DNA of 64,000 nt, taken from assembly GCA_036788295.1 (NCBI GenBank), contig DAIQNR010000005.1, positions 62,001-126,000 of the forward strand, in the 5' to 3' direction. The position numbers were made by a program, and so were the translations under genes. The notes below the pieces were generated by a model that was not told the origin of the DNA, did no database searches, and saw nothing but the letters and a program-made list of their open reading frames with translations. This DNA is from JAHQVK01 sp036788295. GTDB lineage: Bacteria > Myxococcota > Kuafuiibacteriia > Kuafuiibacteriales > Kuafuiibacteriaceae. This document shows positions 54,081 through 63,340 of this stretch, in pieces (position 1 is the stretch's first letter; every line of letters starts with the position of its first letter).

Positions 54081-56237
54081 ATGCGAGAGATCTGGCCAGG
54101 CGCGCCCTACCCCTTGGGCGCCACGTACGACGGCGCCGGGACCAACTTCAGCCTCTTCTCGGAGGTGGCGGCGAGGGTGGACCTCTGCTTGTTCGACGAC
54201 GCGGGCAAGGAGACCCGGCTGCGGCTCCCGGAGGTGAACGCCCACTGCTTTCACGGCTACGTGCCTGGGGTAGGACCGGGCCAGCGCTACGGCTTTCGGG
54301 TGTTCGGACCCCACGCGCCGTCGGTCGGCCATCGCTGCAACCCGAACAAATTGCTCATCGACCCGTGCGCCCGCGCGATCACCGGCCCGGTCCGCTGGCA
54401 CCCCGCCGTCTACGACTACCCGCGCCTCGGCCACCCGGTGGACACGAGCCAGCACGACAGCGCCCCGTTCGTGCCTCGCTCGGTGGTGGTCAGCAGCGAG
54501 TTCGACTGGGGGGCCGACCACCCGCCGGGGACGCCGCTGCAGGAGAGCGTGATCTACGAGATGCACGTTCGAGGCTTCACGAAGCTCCACCCGGACATTC
54601 CGCCCGAGCTTCGCGGGACCTACGCCGGGCTCGCCCACCCGGCGGCCATCGAGCATCTGAAGCGGCTCGGAGTGACCGCGGTGGAGCTGATGCCGGTCCA
54701 CGAGTTCATCCACCGCGAGCACCTCGTGGACGACGGCCTCTCCAATTACTGGGGCTACGACTCGATCGGCTACTTCGCCCCCCACCACGGCTACGCCTCG
54801 ACCGGCACCCGCGGGGAGCAGGTCCGCGAGTTCAAGGAGATGGTCAAAGCCCTGCATGCGGCCGGGATCGAGGTGTACCTCGACGTCGTCTACAACCATA
54901 CCGGCGAGGGGGACCACCGGGGCCCCACGCTGTGTTTCCGAGGGATAGACAACGCGTCGTACTATCGGCTCTACGCCGGGGACCGTCGCTACTACGAGGA
55001 CTTCACCGGGACCGGGAACAGCTTGAACATGCGCAGCCCGTTCGTGCTGCAGCTCATCATGGACTCCCTCCGGTACTGGATCGGAGAGATGCGGGTCGAT
55101 GGGTTTCGTTTCGACCTCGCGTCCGCGCTCGCCCGGGAGCTCCACGCGGTGGACCGGCTGGCCTCGTTCTTCGACCTCATCCAGCAGGACCCGATCGTGC
55201 GCCGGGCCAAGCTCATCGCCGAGCCGTGGGACGTCGGCGATGGAGGCTACCAGGTTGGGAACTTCCCGCCGCTGTGGTCGGAGTGGAACGGGGAGTACCG
55301 CGACACCATCCGGGACCTGTGGAGGGGCGCCGACCACAGCCTGCCCGACTTCGCCCGCCGCTTCACCGGCAGCGCTGATCTGTACGAGAGCACCGGCCGC
55401 CGCCCCCACGCCAGCATCAACTTCGTGACCGCCCACGATGGGTTCCCGCTGCGCGACCTCGTCTCCTACAACGAGAAGCACAACCTCGCGAACAAGGAGA
55501 ACAATCGGGATGGGGAATCCCACAATCGCAGCTGGAACTGCGGCGTCGAGGGCGCGACCGACGACCCGCACGTGCTCGAGCTGCGGGCCCGGCAACAGCG
55601 AAACCTGCTCGCGACCCTGTTCTTGTCGCAGGGGGTCCCGATGCTGCTCGCCGGCGACGAGCTCGGACGAACCCAACGCGGCAACAACAACGCCTACAAC
55701 CAGGACGGTCCGATCTCGTGGGTCGATTGGCAGAAGGTGGACGACCGGCTGCTCGAGTTCTGCCGGCAGCTCGTCAACTTCACCCGCTCCCACCCGGTGT
55801 TTCGGCGGCGACGGTGGTTTCGCGGCCAGATCGTCCGCGGATCGGCGCTGCCCGACATCGGCTGGTACACGCCGAGCGGGGAGGCGATGACCGACGCCGA
55901 CTGGGACGTGGGCTACGCGAAGTCCCTCGGAGTGTTCCTCAACGGCAGCGCCCCGCTCGGCCGAGACCGCTACGGGCGGGTGCTCCAGGACGAGAGTTTT
56001 TTCGTTCTCATGAACGCCTGGGGGGACGCGATGCCGTTTCGTCTGCCCGCCCGGCTCGCGCAGCACCGATGGGAGCTGGTGTTCGACACCGCGCTCATCG
56101 GCCGGGAGTTCTGGTCGATCCCTGCGCTCACCGACCGGCCGATCGACGTAGGCGGCCACTCGGTGCAGCTGCTTCGGTGCCTCGACCGGCTGCCCGGACC
56201 GCCGGTGGACGCCGAGGCCACAGAGGATCTGTATTGA
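54081..56237 (+). CDS. glgX: Glycogen debranching enzyme GlgX
   Basis: Isoamylase-type GH13 enzyme that removes alpha-1,6 branches. The protein is 718 aa from the ATG at 54081 (MREIWPGAPYPLGATYDG), the usual GlgX start; a longer in-frame extension upstream looks non-coding. Motifs are GTNFSLFSEVAARVDLCLF, VIYEMHVRGFTKLHPDIP, VYLDVVYNHTGEGDH, the nucleophile Asp in RVDGFRFDLASALAR, the acid Glu in KLIAEPWDVG and NFVTAHDGFPLRDLV. TACGTT (54063-54068) precedes the start by 12 bases and may be a -10 box. Confidence 0.95.
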   Translation: MREIWPGAPYPLGATYDGAGTNFSLFSEVAARVDLCLFDDAGKETRLRLPEVNAHCFHGYVPGVGPGQRYGFRVFGPHAPSVGHRCNPNKLLIDPCARAITGPVRWHPAVYDYPRLGHPVDTSQHDSAPFVPRSVVVSSEFDWGADHPPGTPLQESVIYEMHVRGFTKLHPDIPPELRGTYAGLAHPAAIEHLKRLGVTAVELMPVHEFIHREHLVDDGLSNYWGYDSIGYFAPHHGYASTGTRGEQVREFKEMVKALHAAGIEVYLDVVYNHTGEGDHRGPTLCFRGIDNASYYRLYAGDRRYYEDFTGTGNSLNMRSPFVLQLIMDSLRYWIGEMRVDGFRFDLASALARELHAVDRLASFFDLIQQDPIVRRAKLIAEPWDVGDGGYQVGNFPPLWSEWNGEYRDTIRDLWRGADHSLPDFARRFTGSADLYESTGRRPHASINFVTAHDGFPLRDLVSYNEKHNLANKENNRDGESHNRSWNCGVEGATDDPHVLELRARQQRNLLATLFLSQGVPMLLAGDELGRTQRGNNNAYNQDGPISWVDWQKVDDRLLEFCRQLVNFTRSHPVFRRRRWFRGQIVRGSALPDIGWYTPSGEAMTDADWDVGYAKSLGVFLNGSAPLGRDRYGRVLQDESFFVLMNAWGDAMPFRLPARLAQHRWELVFDTALIGREFWSIPALTDRPIDVGGHSVQLLRCLDRLPGPPVDAEATEDLY

Positions 56238-56272
56238 GAGCCCCCGCGGTGCGAGCAGCCGACGATCGCGTC

Positions 56273-56300
56273 TTGACCTCCTCGCCCGTCCTTCTATACG
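56273..56300 (+). promoter_or_regulatory. Sigma-70-type promoter
   Basis: TTGACC (56273-56278), a 16-base spacer and TATACG (56295-56300) form the most consensus-like promoter in the window. They lie 37 bases before the ATG at 56338 and probably drive the small helical protein and the aldo/keto reductase. Confidence 0.55.
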
Positions 56301-56337
56301 TCCGGTCGGCCGCTCTCGCGGCGGTGAGACATTCGAT

Positions 56338-56610
56338 ATGGCGGGACGAACCGAGCGCGTGAACGCGAAGGACCTCCTCGATCGCGCCGACGGAATCCTG
56401 TTCGAGGGGGACGTCGTGCGGTCTTGGCTTCAGCAGCTCCACAAGCGGGCCATTGGCACCCTGGAGGCAGCCCAGAAGAACCGGTACTTCGACGACGAAT
56501 TCAAGGATGAGCTCGGAGAGCTGGTGTCGGCGGTGGAGGCGCTCGAGAGCGCCGCCGAGCGGCTCGAGGTGCTGTCGGCGGCGGTGGCCAAGCGCGAGGG
56601 CAAAGGCTGA
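56338..56610 (+). CDS. Small helical protein of unknown function
   Basis: A 90 aa soluble protein, almost all predicted helix, with a heptad-like C-terminal half (EFKDELGELVSAVEALESAAERLEVL) that could form a coiled coil. No known domain was recognised. It starts at the ATG at 56338, preceded by a good promoter, and ends 6 bases before the aldo/keto reductase, so both are likely co-transcribed. Confidence 0.75.
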   Translation: MAGRTERVNAKDLLDRADGILFEGDVVRSWLQQLHKRAIGTLEAAQKNRYFDDEFKDELGELVSAVEALESAAERLEVLSAAVAKREGKG

Positions 56611-56616
56611 GCCGCC

Positions 56617-57567
56617 GTGGCCGAGCTGGGGCTCGGGCTGGCTGCGCTGGGGCGGCCGGCCTACATCAACCTGGGCCACGGCGACGACCTGCGGGGCGCC
56701 GCCACCGCGACTGAACTCGAGCAGCGGTGCCACGCCGTTCTGGACGCCGCCGCCGGACACGGGGTGCGCTACTTCGACCTCGCCCGGGGCTACGGCCGGG
56801 CCGAGGTGTTCGCCAAACGATGGCTCGAGTCCCGGGGGATCGAGCCGGGCGCGGTGACGATCGCCTCGAAGTGGGGTTATGCCTACACCGCGAATTTCGA
56901 CCCCGCCGCGGTCGAGCACGAGCGAAAGGACCACTCGCTGTCCCACCTCGAGGCGCAGTGGGAGCTGTCCCGGGCGGCGTTGTGGGAGTACCTCGACATC
57001 TACCAGATCCACAGCGCCACCTTGGAGTCGGGCGTGCTCGACGACGAGGCCGTGCTCGGTCGGCTCGCGCGGCTCAAGGAGGAGGACGGGGTTCGGGTGG
57101 GTCTCAGCGTCTCCGGCCCGGACCAAGCGGCGGCCATCGACCGGGCCCTGGCCATCGAGTTCGACGGTCGCCCGCTGTTCGAGGTGGTCCAGGCGACCAT
57201 GAACCTGCTCGAGCGGGCAGCGGCCCCGGCCCTCGCTGCCGCCCACGCCGCGGGCCGGACCGTGGTCGTCAAGGAGGCGCTTGCCAACGGGCGGCTCGCC
57301 GGCCGGGACCCGGAGGCCGCGCCACCGGCGCTCGCCGCCGCCGCCGCCGCCGCCGGGGTCGGCCCCGACGCGGTCGCGCTGGCTGCGGTGCTTCATGGGC
57401 CCCCCGTGTCGGTCGTGCTGAGCGGCGCCGCGACCGAGGCCCAGCTCGCGTCCAACTCGAGGGCGCTCGACGTGCCGGTCGCGCTGGCAAGAGCCCTCTG
57501 GGACGAGATCGATCTGGAGCCGCCGGCCTCGTACTGGGCCCGCCGCCGCCTCCTTCCTTGGACCTGA
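56617..57567 (+). CDS. Aldo/keto reductase
   Basis: NADPH-dependent oxidoreductase with the TIM-barrel AKR fold, 316 aa. The usual catalytic tetrad is visible: Asp and Tyr in GVRYFDLARGYGRAE, Lys in TIASKWGYAY and His in DIYQIHSAT. The later VVVKEALANGRL and ALAAVLHGPPVSVVLSGAA resemble the cofactor half. The start is a GTG. Substrate unknown. A poly-Ala stretch (about 240-250) is unusual but not disruptive. Confidence 0.88.
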   Translation: MAELGLGLAALGRPAYINLGHGDDLRGAATATELEQRCHAVLDAAAGHGVRYFDLARGYGRAEVFAKRWLESRGIEPGAVTIASKWGYAYTANFDPAAVEHERKDHSLSHLEAQWELSRAALWEYLDIYQIHSATLESGVLDDEAVLGRLARLKEEDGVRVGLSVSGPDQAAAIDRALAIEFDGRPLFEVVQATMNLLERAAAPALAAAHAAGRTVVVKEALANGRLAGRDPEAAPPALAAAAAAAGVGPDAVALAAVLHGPPVSVVLSGAATEAQLASNSRALDVPVALARALWDEIDLEPPASYWARRRLLPWT

Positions 57568-57636
57568 AGGTTCGTCGGCCCACAGCCGGTTGCGCACCGG
57601 GTTCGATCGGGCGAGATCACGGGGGCCAGGCAACCG

Positions 57637-58065
57637 ATGCGCGTCGTGTGGAGCATGTTGGCCGTGGGGCTGGGCGCTTGCGCCGGGACCGGTCCGGGCG
57701 GCCGCCCGGCCGTGATGGGCGTGGTCGTCGGACCCGAAGGAGCCCCTTTGGCCGACGTGCGGGTCGAAACCGAGCCGCCGACGGACCAAGTCCTCACCGG
57801 TCGAGACGGCCGCTTCGAGATCACCCGGGTCATGCCCGGATCGGCGCCGCTGCCTGAGGGAAACTACCGGGTCATCCTCATCAAGGACGGGTTTTTGGCT
57901 CCCGAGCCGCACCTCGTCGCCGAGCTGCGGGGACGCACCGTGGACGTCGGCACGGTGAAGATGCCGTCCGACGATGGGCTTCGGGTCGCTCCGGTGGACG
58001 TCGCCGGCGAGACCGACGCCGGCGACAACGCCGAGGCCGGCGGCGAAGTGGGGCGCGGCCTGTGA
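57637..58065 (+). CDS. Small lipoprotein with a carboxypeptidase-regulatory-like fold
   Basis: A 142 aa lipoprotein with signal VVWSMLAVGLGAC (lipobox Cys at 15). The mature part (AVMGVVVGPEGAPLADVRVETEPP, TGRDGRFEITRVMPG, YRVILIKDGF) matches the beta-sandwich of carboxypeptidase regulatory-like domains, used for surface binding. It overlaps the next lipoprotein gene by 4 bases. Confidence 0.8.
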   Translation: MRVVWSMLAVGLGACAGTGPGGRPAVMGVVVGPEGAPLADVRVETEPPTDQVLTGRDGRFEITRVMPGSAPLPEGNYRVILIKDGFLAPEPHLVAELRGRTVDVGTVKMPSDDGLRVAPVDVAGETDAGDNAEAGGEVGRGL

Positions 58066-60518
58066 CCGGCCGCCTGGCCGCGGCGGCGCTGGTGTGGGCG
58101 GGGCTCTGCGTCGGCTGCCCCGGCGAGCAGCGGGCCGCCTTCTCGGTGAGCGCCCGGGTCACCGCCGCCGGCCAGCCGGTCGAGGGGGTGCAGGTCCTCA
58201 GGGACGGACTCGAGCCCCTGGGCACGACCGGCCCCGACGGCCGGATCGAGGCCGAGTTCGAGGGCATCGTCGGCGACGAGGTGAGCTTCTTTCTGCGGCC
58301 GCCGGCGGGGGTGGACCTCATCGGAGACTCGCCGCGCTTCACGCTGTCCCTCGATGGGGAGAGCCGCCCGATCCCGGTCGCTTTTTCGGTGGCGGCGCGC
58401 CCTCGCTCGAGCGGGCGCTCCCTCCGGGTGGCGGTCCCGGAGTGCCCCGAGGCGCGGGTCCTGGTGGAGGACGTGGAGGTCGGTCAGCTCGACGGCGCGG
58501 GCCGGCTCGCGGCGTCGTTCGACGCCTCCGACGGGGACCGGGTGGTGGTCGAGCTCGCGTTGCCCACCGGCTTCACCGGGTCGATCGACGCGTGCGCGAT
58601 CCGGTGCGGGGTGGAGATAAGCCGCCCTGCGGTCGACATCCGGCCCGGCTGCCCGGATCACGAAGACCTGCTGCCGCTCGGAGACGAGCTGGTCGGCGAG
58701 CTCCCGCCGCTCGAGCCCATCGAAAACGAGCCGTCGCCGGCCGGCCGAGCGACATCAACCGAGCCGGACCCCGCCCCGGCGCCCCAGCTCGCCGTCCAAG
58801 GAATGGCGCTCGCGGGCGGAGCCCAACCAGCCCGGATGGCCGCCCAAGAGGCGGAGCGAGACCGGGCCGAGCGGGCGAGGCTCGCCCGCGAGGAGGCGGC
58901 GCGAGAGCGAGAGCTGGCGCGAGCGGCCAAGGAGAGAGCGGAACAGGAGCGCCTCGCCGAGCAGGAGCGCCTCGCCAGAGCGAAAGCGGAGAAGGAGCGC
59001 GTCGAAAGAGAAAAGGCGGAGCAGGAGCGCGTCTCCAGGGCCGAGCGGGCCCGAATCGCCCAAGAGGCGGCCGAGCGGGCACGAATCGCCCAAGAGGCGG
59101 CCGAGCGGGAGCGCGCGGCCAAACGAAGGGCGGAGCAGGAGCGCATCGCCAAAAAGAAGGCGGAGCAAGAGCGCATCGCCAAAGAGAAGGCCGAGCGGGA
59201 GCGCGTCGCCAAGGCCGAGCGGGAGCGCGCCGCCAAAGAGAAGGCGGAGGCGGAGCGGGTCGCCAAAGAGAGAGCGGAGGCCGAGCGCGCCGCCAAGGCC
59301 GAGCGGGAGCGGCTCGCCAAAGCCGAGCGGGCGCGAGCCGCAAAAGAGAAGGCCGAGGCCGAGCGCGCCGCCAAGGCCGAGCGGGAGCGGCTCGCCAAAG
59401 CGGAGCGGGCGCGAGCCGCCCAAAAAAAGGCCGAGGCGGAGCGAGCCGCCAAAGAGAAGGCGGAGGCCGAGCGCGCCGCCAAAGCCGAGCGGGAGCGGCT
59501 CGCCAAAGCGGAGCGGGCGCGCGTCGCCCAAGAGAAGGCGGAGGCGGAGCGCATCGCCAAGGCCGAGCGAGAGCGCGTCGCCCAAGAGAAGGCCGAGGCC
59601 GAGCGCGCCGCCAAGGCCGAGCAAGAGCGCCTCGCCAGAGCCGAGCAGGAGCGCGTCGCCAAGGCCGAGCAGGAGCGCGTCGCCAAGGCCGAGCNNNNNN
59701 NNNNNNNNNNNNNNNNNNNNNNNNNNNNNNNNNNNNNNNNNNNNNNNNNNNNNNNNNNNNNNNNNNNNNNNNNNNNNNNNNNNNNNNNNNNNNNCGTCGC
59801 CAAGGCCGAGCAGGAGCGCGTCGCCAAGGCCGAGCAGGAGCGCGTCGCCAAGGCCGAGCAGGAGCGCGTCGCCGCCGTGGCGGCGGCTCGCGTCGCCGAG
59901 AGCACCGAGCTCGCCGCCGCGGCCGCGCCCGATCCCAAATCCGACCCCCGAAGCTGCTTCGAGCAGGCGACCGAGCGATTCAACGCCGGGCGGGAGGTCC
60001 CCGCAGACGCGGTCGCCTGCCTCCGCACGATGGAGCCGACCGACCCGTACGCGATCGGGGCGATGCTGCTCGTGGCCAGGGTCGCCGAGCGGGCGGGAGA
60101 CCGGAGCGGGGCGCGAGCGGCGCTCAACGAGGCGCTCGAGCACCCACGGGGCCGGGGCGACCTCGAAGTGTACGAGCTGCTCGCTCGCATCGAAGCCTCC
60201 GAGAAGCGGTGGGGGGCGGTGCGCGACACCACCGAGAAGGCCCGCGGCCTTCGCCCTCGGCGGGGAACGCCGGCGAGAAAGGCCCAGCTCAACTTGAGCG
60301 TGGCCGAGCTGCTGGCCACCGCCTACCGCCGCCTCGCCGCCTCCGCGGTCGATCCGGAGGAACGAAAAGACCTGCGCCGCCGAGCGGTGGATGCGTACAC
60401 CCGGCTGTTCGACCTGGCGGACGAGACGGGCGACGCGGTCCAGCGCAAGGAAGCGGAGACGCGGCTGCGAGAGCTGCGCGGCGACGAGTCGAGGCCCGGC
60501 CTGTTCGGGGGGGGCTGA
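58062..60518 (+). CDS. Lipoprotein with a long charged repeat helix (contains the assembly gap)
   Basis: Predicted lipoprotein (LCVGC lipobox at about 19-22), about 818 aa as assembled. The N-terminal third (to about 205) has two beta-sandwich-like segments (FSVSARVTAAGQPVEGVQV, TGPDGRIEAEFEG). From about 265 to 610 it is a Glu/Arg/Lys/Ala repeat such as AKAEQERV and AERERLAKAERARAA, probably a rigid single alpha-helix. A C-terminal helical domain of about 190 residues (SCFEQATERFNAG, AIGAMLLVARVAERAG) resembles TPR repeats. The 100 Ns at 59695-59794 lie in the repeat, so true length is unknown. The design suggests a spacer reaching across the periplasm (inference). Confidence 0.7.
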   Translation: MTGRLAAAALVWAGLCVGCPGEQRAAFSVSARVTAAGQPVEGVQVLRDGLEPLGTTGPDGRIEAEFEGIVGDEVSFFLRPPAGVDLIGDSPRFTLSLDGESRPIPVAFSVAARPRSSGRSLRVAVPECPEARVLVEDVEVGQLDGAGRLAASFDASDGDRVVVELALPTGFTGSIDACAIRCGVEISRPAVDIRPGCPDHEDLLPLGDELVGELPPLEPIENEPSPAGRATSTEPDPAPAPQLAVQGMALAGGAQPARMAAQEAERDRAERARLAREEAARERELARAAKERAEQERLAEQERLARAKAEKERVEREKAEQERVSRAERARIAQEAAERARIAQEAAERERAAKRRAEQERIAKKKAEQERIAKEKAERERVAKAERERAAKEKAEAERVAKERAEAERAAKAERERLAKAERARAAKEKAEAERAAKAERERLAKAERARAAQKKAEAERAAKEKAEAERAAKAERERLAKAERARVAQEKAEAERIAKAERERVAQEKAEAERAAKAEQERLARAEQERVAKAEQERVAKAEXXXXXXXXXXXXXXXXXXXXXXXXXXXXXXXXXXVAKAEQERVAKAEQERVAKAEQERVAAVAAARVAESTELAAAAAPDPKSDPRSCFEQATERFNAGREVPADAVACLRTMEPTDPYAIGAMLLVARVAERAGDRSGARAALNEALEHPRGRGDLEVYELLARIEASEKRWGAVRDTTEKARGLRPRRGTPARKAQLNLSVAELLATAYRRLAASAVDPEERKDLRRRAVDAYTRLFDLADETGDAVQRKEAETRLRELRGDESRPGLFGGG
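59646..59873 (+). repeat. 24-base tandem repeats interrupted by an assembly gap
   Basis: Units reading CAGGAGCGCGTCGCCAAGGC then CGAG (8 residues) are perfect at 59646-59669, 59670-59693, 59811-59834 and 59835-59858, with partial copies at the edges of the gap and after it. Less exact copies extend upstream. The unit is a whole number of codons. Confidence 0.9.
59695..59794. other. Assembly gap of 100 Ns
   Basis: Exactly 100 Ns, a placeholder length. The sequence on both sides is in register with the 24-base repeat: the left side stops after the first base of a CAG and the right side resumes at the last base of a CGC. The true missing length should be 7 plus a multiple of 24 bases, which 100 is not. 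Confidence 0.9.
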
Positions 60519-60607
60519 TGGCGACGGGTCTTTGCGACCAGACCTGCGCCGGCGAGCCGTTCGACCGGGTCGCGCCGGCGCGGGGACGCTCGGGAACGCG
60601 GCCGGTG

Positions 60608-61840
60608 GTGAGATCGGTCCTCCTCGGGCTGCTCGCCGTGGCCTGCCGAGCCGACCCAGAGCCCCCAGAGTCGCTCGAGGCCAGGGACGAGCTGCCGACC
60701 GGCGACGGGTGGGCAGAGGCGCTGCTGCGCGATCCGTCTGCAGCCACCGAGGTGGTCAAGCGAGCCCCCGCCGGCTGGCGAGCTCTGTTCGAAGGGGATC
60801 TCGGCGCCGCGGCGGCGGCTTTCGAGGCGGCCGGGGATCCGGCGTCGAGGCTCGGCGCGGCTCGGGCGTGGATCGAGCGGGCGGAGCTGGCCGAGGAGCT
60901 GGGGCGGCTGGTCGCGGAAGCGCAGGTGGCCTACCTCGGCCTGCGCCGGGAGCTGCTCGGCGAGCTGCCCGAGGCGGCGGCCGCGGCCGAGCGCCGATCC
61001 CTCTCGGTGGCGACCGGGGTGGATCTCGACCGCTTCGGGCGGGCGCTCGTGGGCGGGACGTCGCCGCCTCGGGGAAGCTCCTCGGCCGAGCGGCTCGCCG
61101 GCGGGGAGGAGGTCGCCTCGGCGACGACGGCCGCTTCGTGGCTGGCCGAGCCGACGGCCAGGGTGGCCATCGAAGGCGGAGCGGAGCTGACGCTGTTCGA
61201 CCCGCTGAGGTGGTGGGCGCTCGGCGCCGGGCTCCGGCTCAGGGCCGCCCGCCTCGCCTCCGGACCGGATCCGGCGTCCTTGGCGGTCCGCGCCGCCGCC
61301 TGCCGCGGCCGCACCGACGGTCCGTGCGCGGAGCGATCGACGGACGACGACACCCCGGAGGACCGGTGGTGGGCGGCGCTGCTCGGAGGGCCGGCGCCCA
61401 CCCTCGGCGGTTCCCTCGCGGGCGCGGAGGCGGCCGAAGCGAGCCGGGTCGCGCTGGCGGCCGCCCTCGGCGGTCCGAACGGCAGGATGGGCCGGGCCGC
61501 GGGCCTGCCCGACGTGATCGCAGACGGCGCCCTGCGGGCGGCGGCGAGGGCGAACCTGGCCGAGCCGGGCAGAGACTGCGCCGAGGCACTCGAGTGGCTG
61601 AGGCGGAGCCGCGACCTGCGCACGCCCGATACCATCGGCCGACGAAACCGGCCTGGCTTGTTCGCGTCGGTGGCCAGGGCCGCCCTATGCGCCGGCCGGG
61701 ACGCCGAAGCCACCGGTGCGGCGCGGACGGTCGCGGCCGCCTACCCGGAGGCCCAGCCCGCGTCGGCGGTGGTGGGCCGGGTAGCGGTGGCCCGAATCAT
61801 GCGTCGAGGAGCAATGGGTGAACAGAAGACGAACCATTGA
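60608..61840 (+). CDS. Predicted lipoprotein of unknown function
   Basis: A 410 aa lipoprotein starting at the GTG at 60608 (MRSVLLGLLAVAC, lipobox Cys at 13). An alternative ATG at 60518 overlaps the previous stop but would put 30 extra residues before the signal. The mature part is Ala/Arg/Glu-rich with helical pairs (AAAAFEAAGDPASRLGAARAWIERAEL) that may be TPR-like. No motif was recognised. It overlaps the binding-protein gene that follows by 23 bases. Confidence 0.65.
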   Translation: MRSVLLGLLAVACRADPEPPESLEARDELPTGDGWAEALLRDPSAATEVVKRAPAGWRALFEGDLGAAAAAFEAAGDPASRLGAARAWIERAELAEELGRLVAEAQVAYLGLRRELLGELPEAAAAAERRSLSVATGVDLDRFGRALVGGTSPPRGSSSAERLAGGEEVASATTAASWLAEPTARVAIEGGAELTLFDPLRWWALGAGLRLRAARLASGPDPASLAVRAAACRGRTDGPCAERSTDDDTPEDRWWAALLGGPAPTLGGSLAGAEAAEASRVALAAALGGPNGRMGRAAGLPDVIADGALRAAARANLAEPGRDCAEALEWLRRSRDLRTPDTIGRRNRPGLFASVARAALCAGRDAEATGAARTVAAAYPEAQPASAVVGRVAVARIMRRGAMGEQKTNH

Positions 61841-63338
61841 GGTCCTGCTCGTTTTCGGCGTCTGCGCCGAGGCCCACGGGCAGCACCTGAAGGTCGCGGA
61901 GGACGTGGCGCCGGCCACCCTCAATCCGGCCTACCGGACGAGCATGGTCGAGACCCGGCTCAACGAGCTGATGTTCCTCGGCCTGTTCCGCGATGACCGG
62001 CAGCTCGATCCGGCGCCGGGGCTCGCCGAGCGGTGGACGACCTCCGAAGACGGGCGCCGGCTGGCCGTCACCCTCGGCAACCACACCTGGCACGACGGGG
62101 AGCCGGTCACCTCCGCCGACGTCGCGTTCACGGTCGCAGCGCTCAAGCACCCGACCTCGCGCTCGCCCGAGCTCCGCAAGGTGGATTTCATCCAAGAGGT
62201 GGTGGTCACCGACGACAAGCGGTTCGAGCTCGTGTTCGACGCTCCGCTCCGGGACCCGGCTCGCCGGCTGAGCTTCAAGGTCTTGCCTCGGCACGCGTTC
62301 CCCTCGGCGCCGCCGCTCGCCGCCAGGGACGACTTTCGGCGCCGGCCGGTCGGCTCCGGGCCGTTCTCGTTCGCGCGGGCCAGCCGGGACGGGGGCGGGC
62401 TGTCCCTGCGCCGAATGGGCGAAGCGCCGGGCGGGATCCAGACCATGGACGTGCGCTTCATCGAAGACAAAGCGAGGCAGTTTCAAACCCTTCAGTTCGG
62501 CGGGGTGGACGCGATCGTCCGGGTGCTACCCAAGCAGCGAGCGGAGGTGCTGGGTCTTGGCACGGTGGACCTCCACCCCTACGAATCCCTGTCGTGGTGG
62601 TACCTCGGGGTGAACCACCAGGAGCCGGGGCTGTCCGACGCCCGGGTCCGGCGGGCGATCGCCCACGCGCTCGACCGAGACGAGCTGCGCACCACCCACC
62701 TCGGCGAGGGAACGACCATCTCCGGTCCGTTCGCGCCTCGAAGCCCGTTCTACGACCTCTCCGTGGCCCCCTACCCCCACGACCCGGCCCGGGTGGACGC
62801 GCTGATGGCCGAGGCTGGGTTCTCGAAGAAGAAGGGCCGGTTCTCGTTCAAGGGCAAACCTTGGAAGTTGCGCCTGGTGCTGTCGAGCAGCCTCGATGCC
62901 TACCAGGACGTGTGCATCGACCTTCAGAGCCGGCTGCAGCGGGCCGGATTCGACGTCGAGCTGGTGTGGCTCGACCCCGCCGCCTACACCGACCGGGTGC
63001 TCGGCAAGGGGGCCTTCGACCTCACCATCGACAGCTGGACCTTCGACGAGTCGTCGAACATCTATCCGCTCTTTCATTCGAAAGGCACGAAGAACTTCAT
63101 CCGCTACCAAAACGCCGAGATGGACCGGCTGCTCGACGAGAGCCGCGTAGCCAAGGACCCGGAGCGCTTCCTCGAGACGTACATGGGCGTTCACCGGCTC
63201 GCCCACGAAGATCTCCCTTATGTCTTTCTGTGGTCGGTGCGAAGTTACTCTGCGATCACCCGGGAGCTCACCGGGGTAGACATCCATCCCTTTCGATACT
63301 TCACCTGGGTGGAAAAGTGGCGGTTTCGGGGCCCCTGA
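61818..63338 (+). CDS. Peptide/oligosaccharide ABC transporter substrate-binding protein
   Basis: Extracytoplasmic solute receptor of the DppA/OppA family (SBP_bac_5), 506 aa. It has a signal peptide (TIEVLLVFGVCAEAHGQ), LAERWTTSEDGRRLAVTL, HDGEPVTSADVAFTVAALK, VRRAIAHALDRDEL and late motifs LPYVFLWSVRSY typical of the family. The GTG start lies within the end of the lipoprotein gene. It is followed by a permease gene. Confidence 0.9.
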   Translation: MNRRRTIEVLLVFGVCAEAHGQHLKVAEDVAPATLNPAYRTSMVETRLNELMFLGLFRDDRQLDPAPGLAERWTTSEDGRRLAVTLGNHTWHDGEPVTSADVAFTVAALKHPTSRSPELRKVDFIQEVVVTDDKRFELVFDAPLRDPARRLSFKVLPRHAFPSAPPLAARDDFRRRPVGSGPFSFARASRDGGGLSLRRMGEAPGGIQTMDVRFIEDKARQFQTLQFGGVDAIVRVLPKQRAEVLGLGTVDLHPYESLSWWYLGVNHQEPGLSDARVRRAIAHALDRDELRTTHLGEGTTISGPFAPRSPFYDLSVAPYPHDPARVDALMAEAGFSKKKGRFSFKGKPWKLRLVLSSSLDAYQDVCIDLQSRLQRAGFDVELVWLDPAAYTDRVLGKGAFDLTIDSWTFDESSNIYPLFHSKGTKNFIRYQNAEMDRLLDESRVAKDPERFLETYMGVHRLAHEDLPYVFLWSVRSYSAITRELTGVDIHPFRYFTWVEKWRFRGP

Positions 63339-63340
63339 CC

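Noticed and set aside
53970..56159. Minus-strand frame of 729 codons opposite glgX
   Set aside because: GlgX has every GH13 motif on the plus strand; this frame has none.
59600..59880. Short regular repeats that could be taken for a CRISPR array
   Set aside because: Units are contiguous with no spacers, are multiples of 3 bases and encode a helical protein repeat.
58658..60319. Minus-strand Ser/Ala/Arg-rich frame opposite the repeat lipoprotein
   Set aside because: It consists of the mirror image of the Glu/Arg repeat (SALATRSC units) and crosses the gap only because of frame periodicity.
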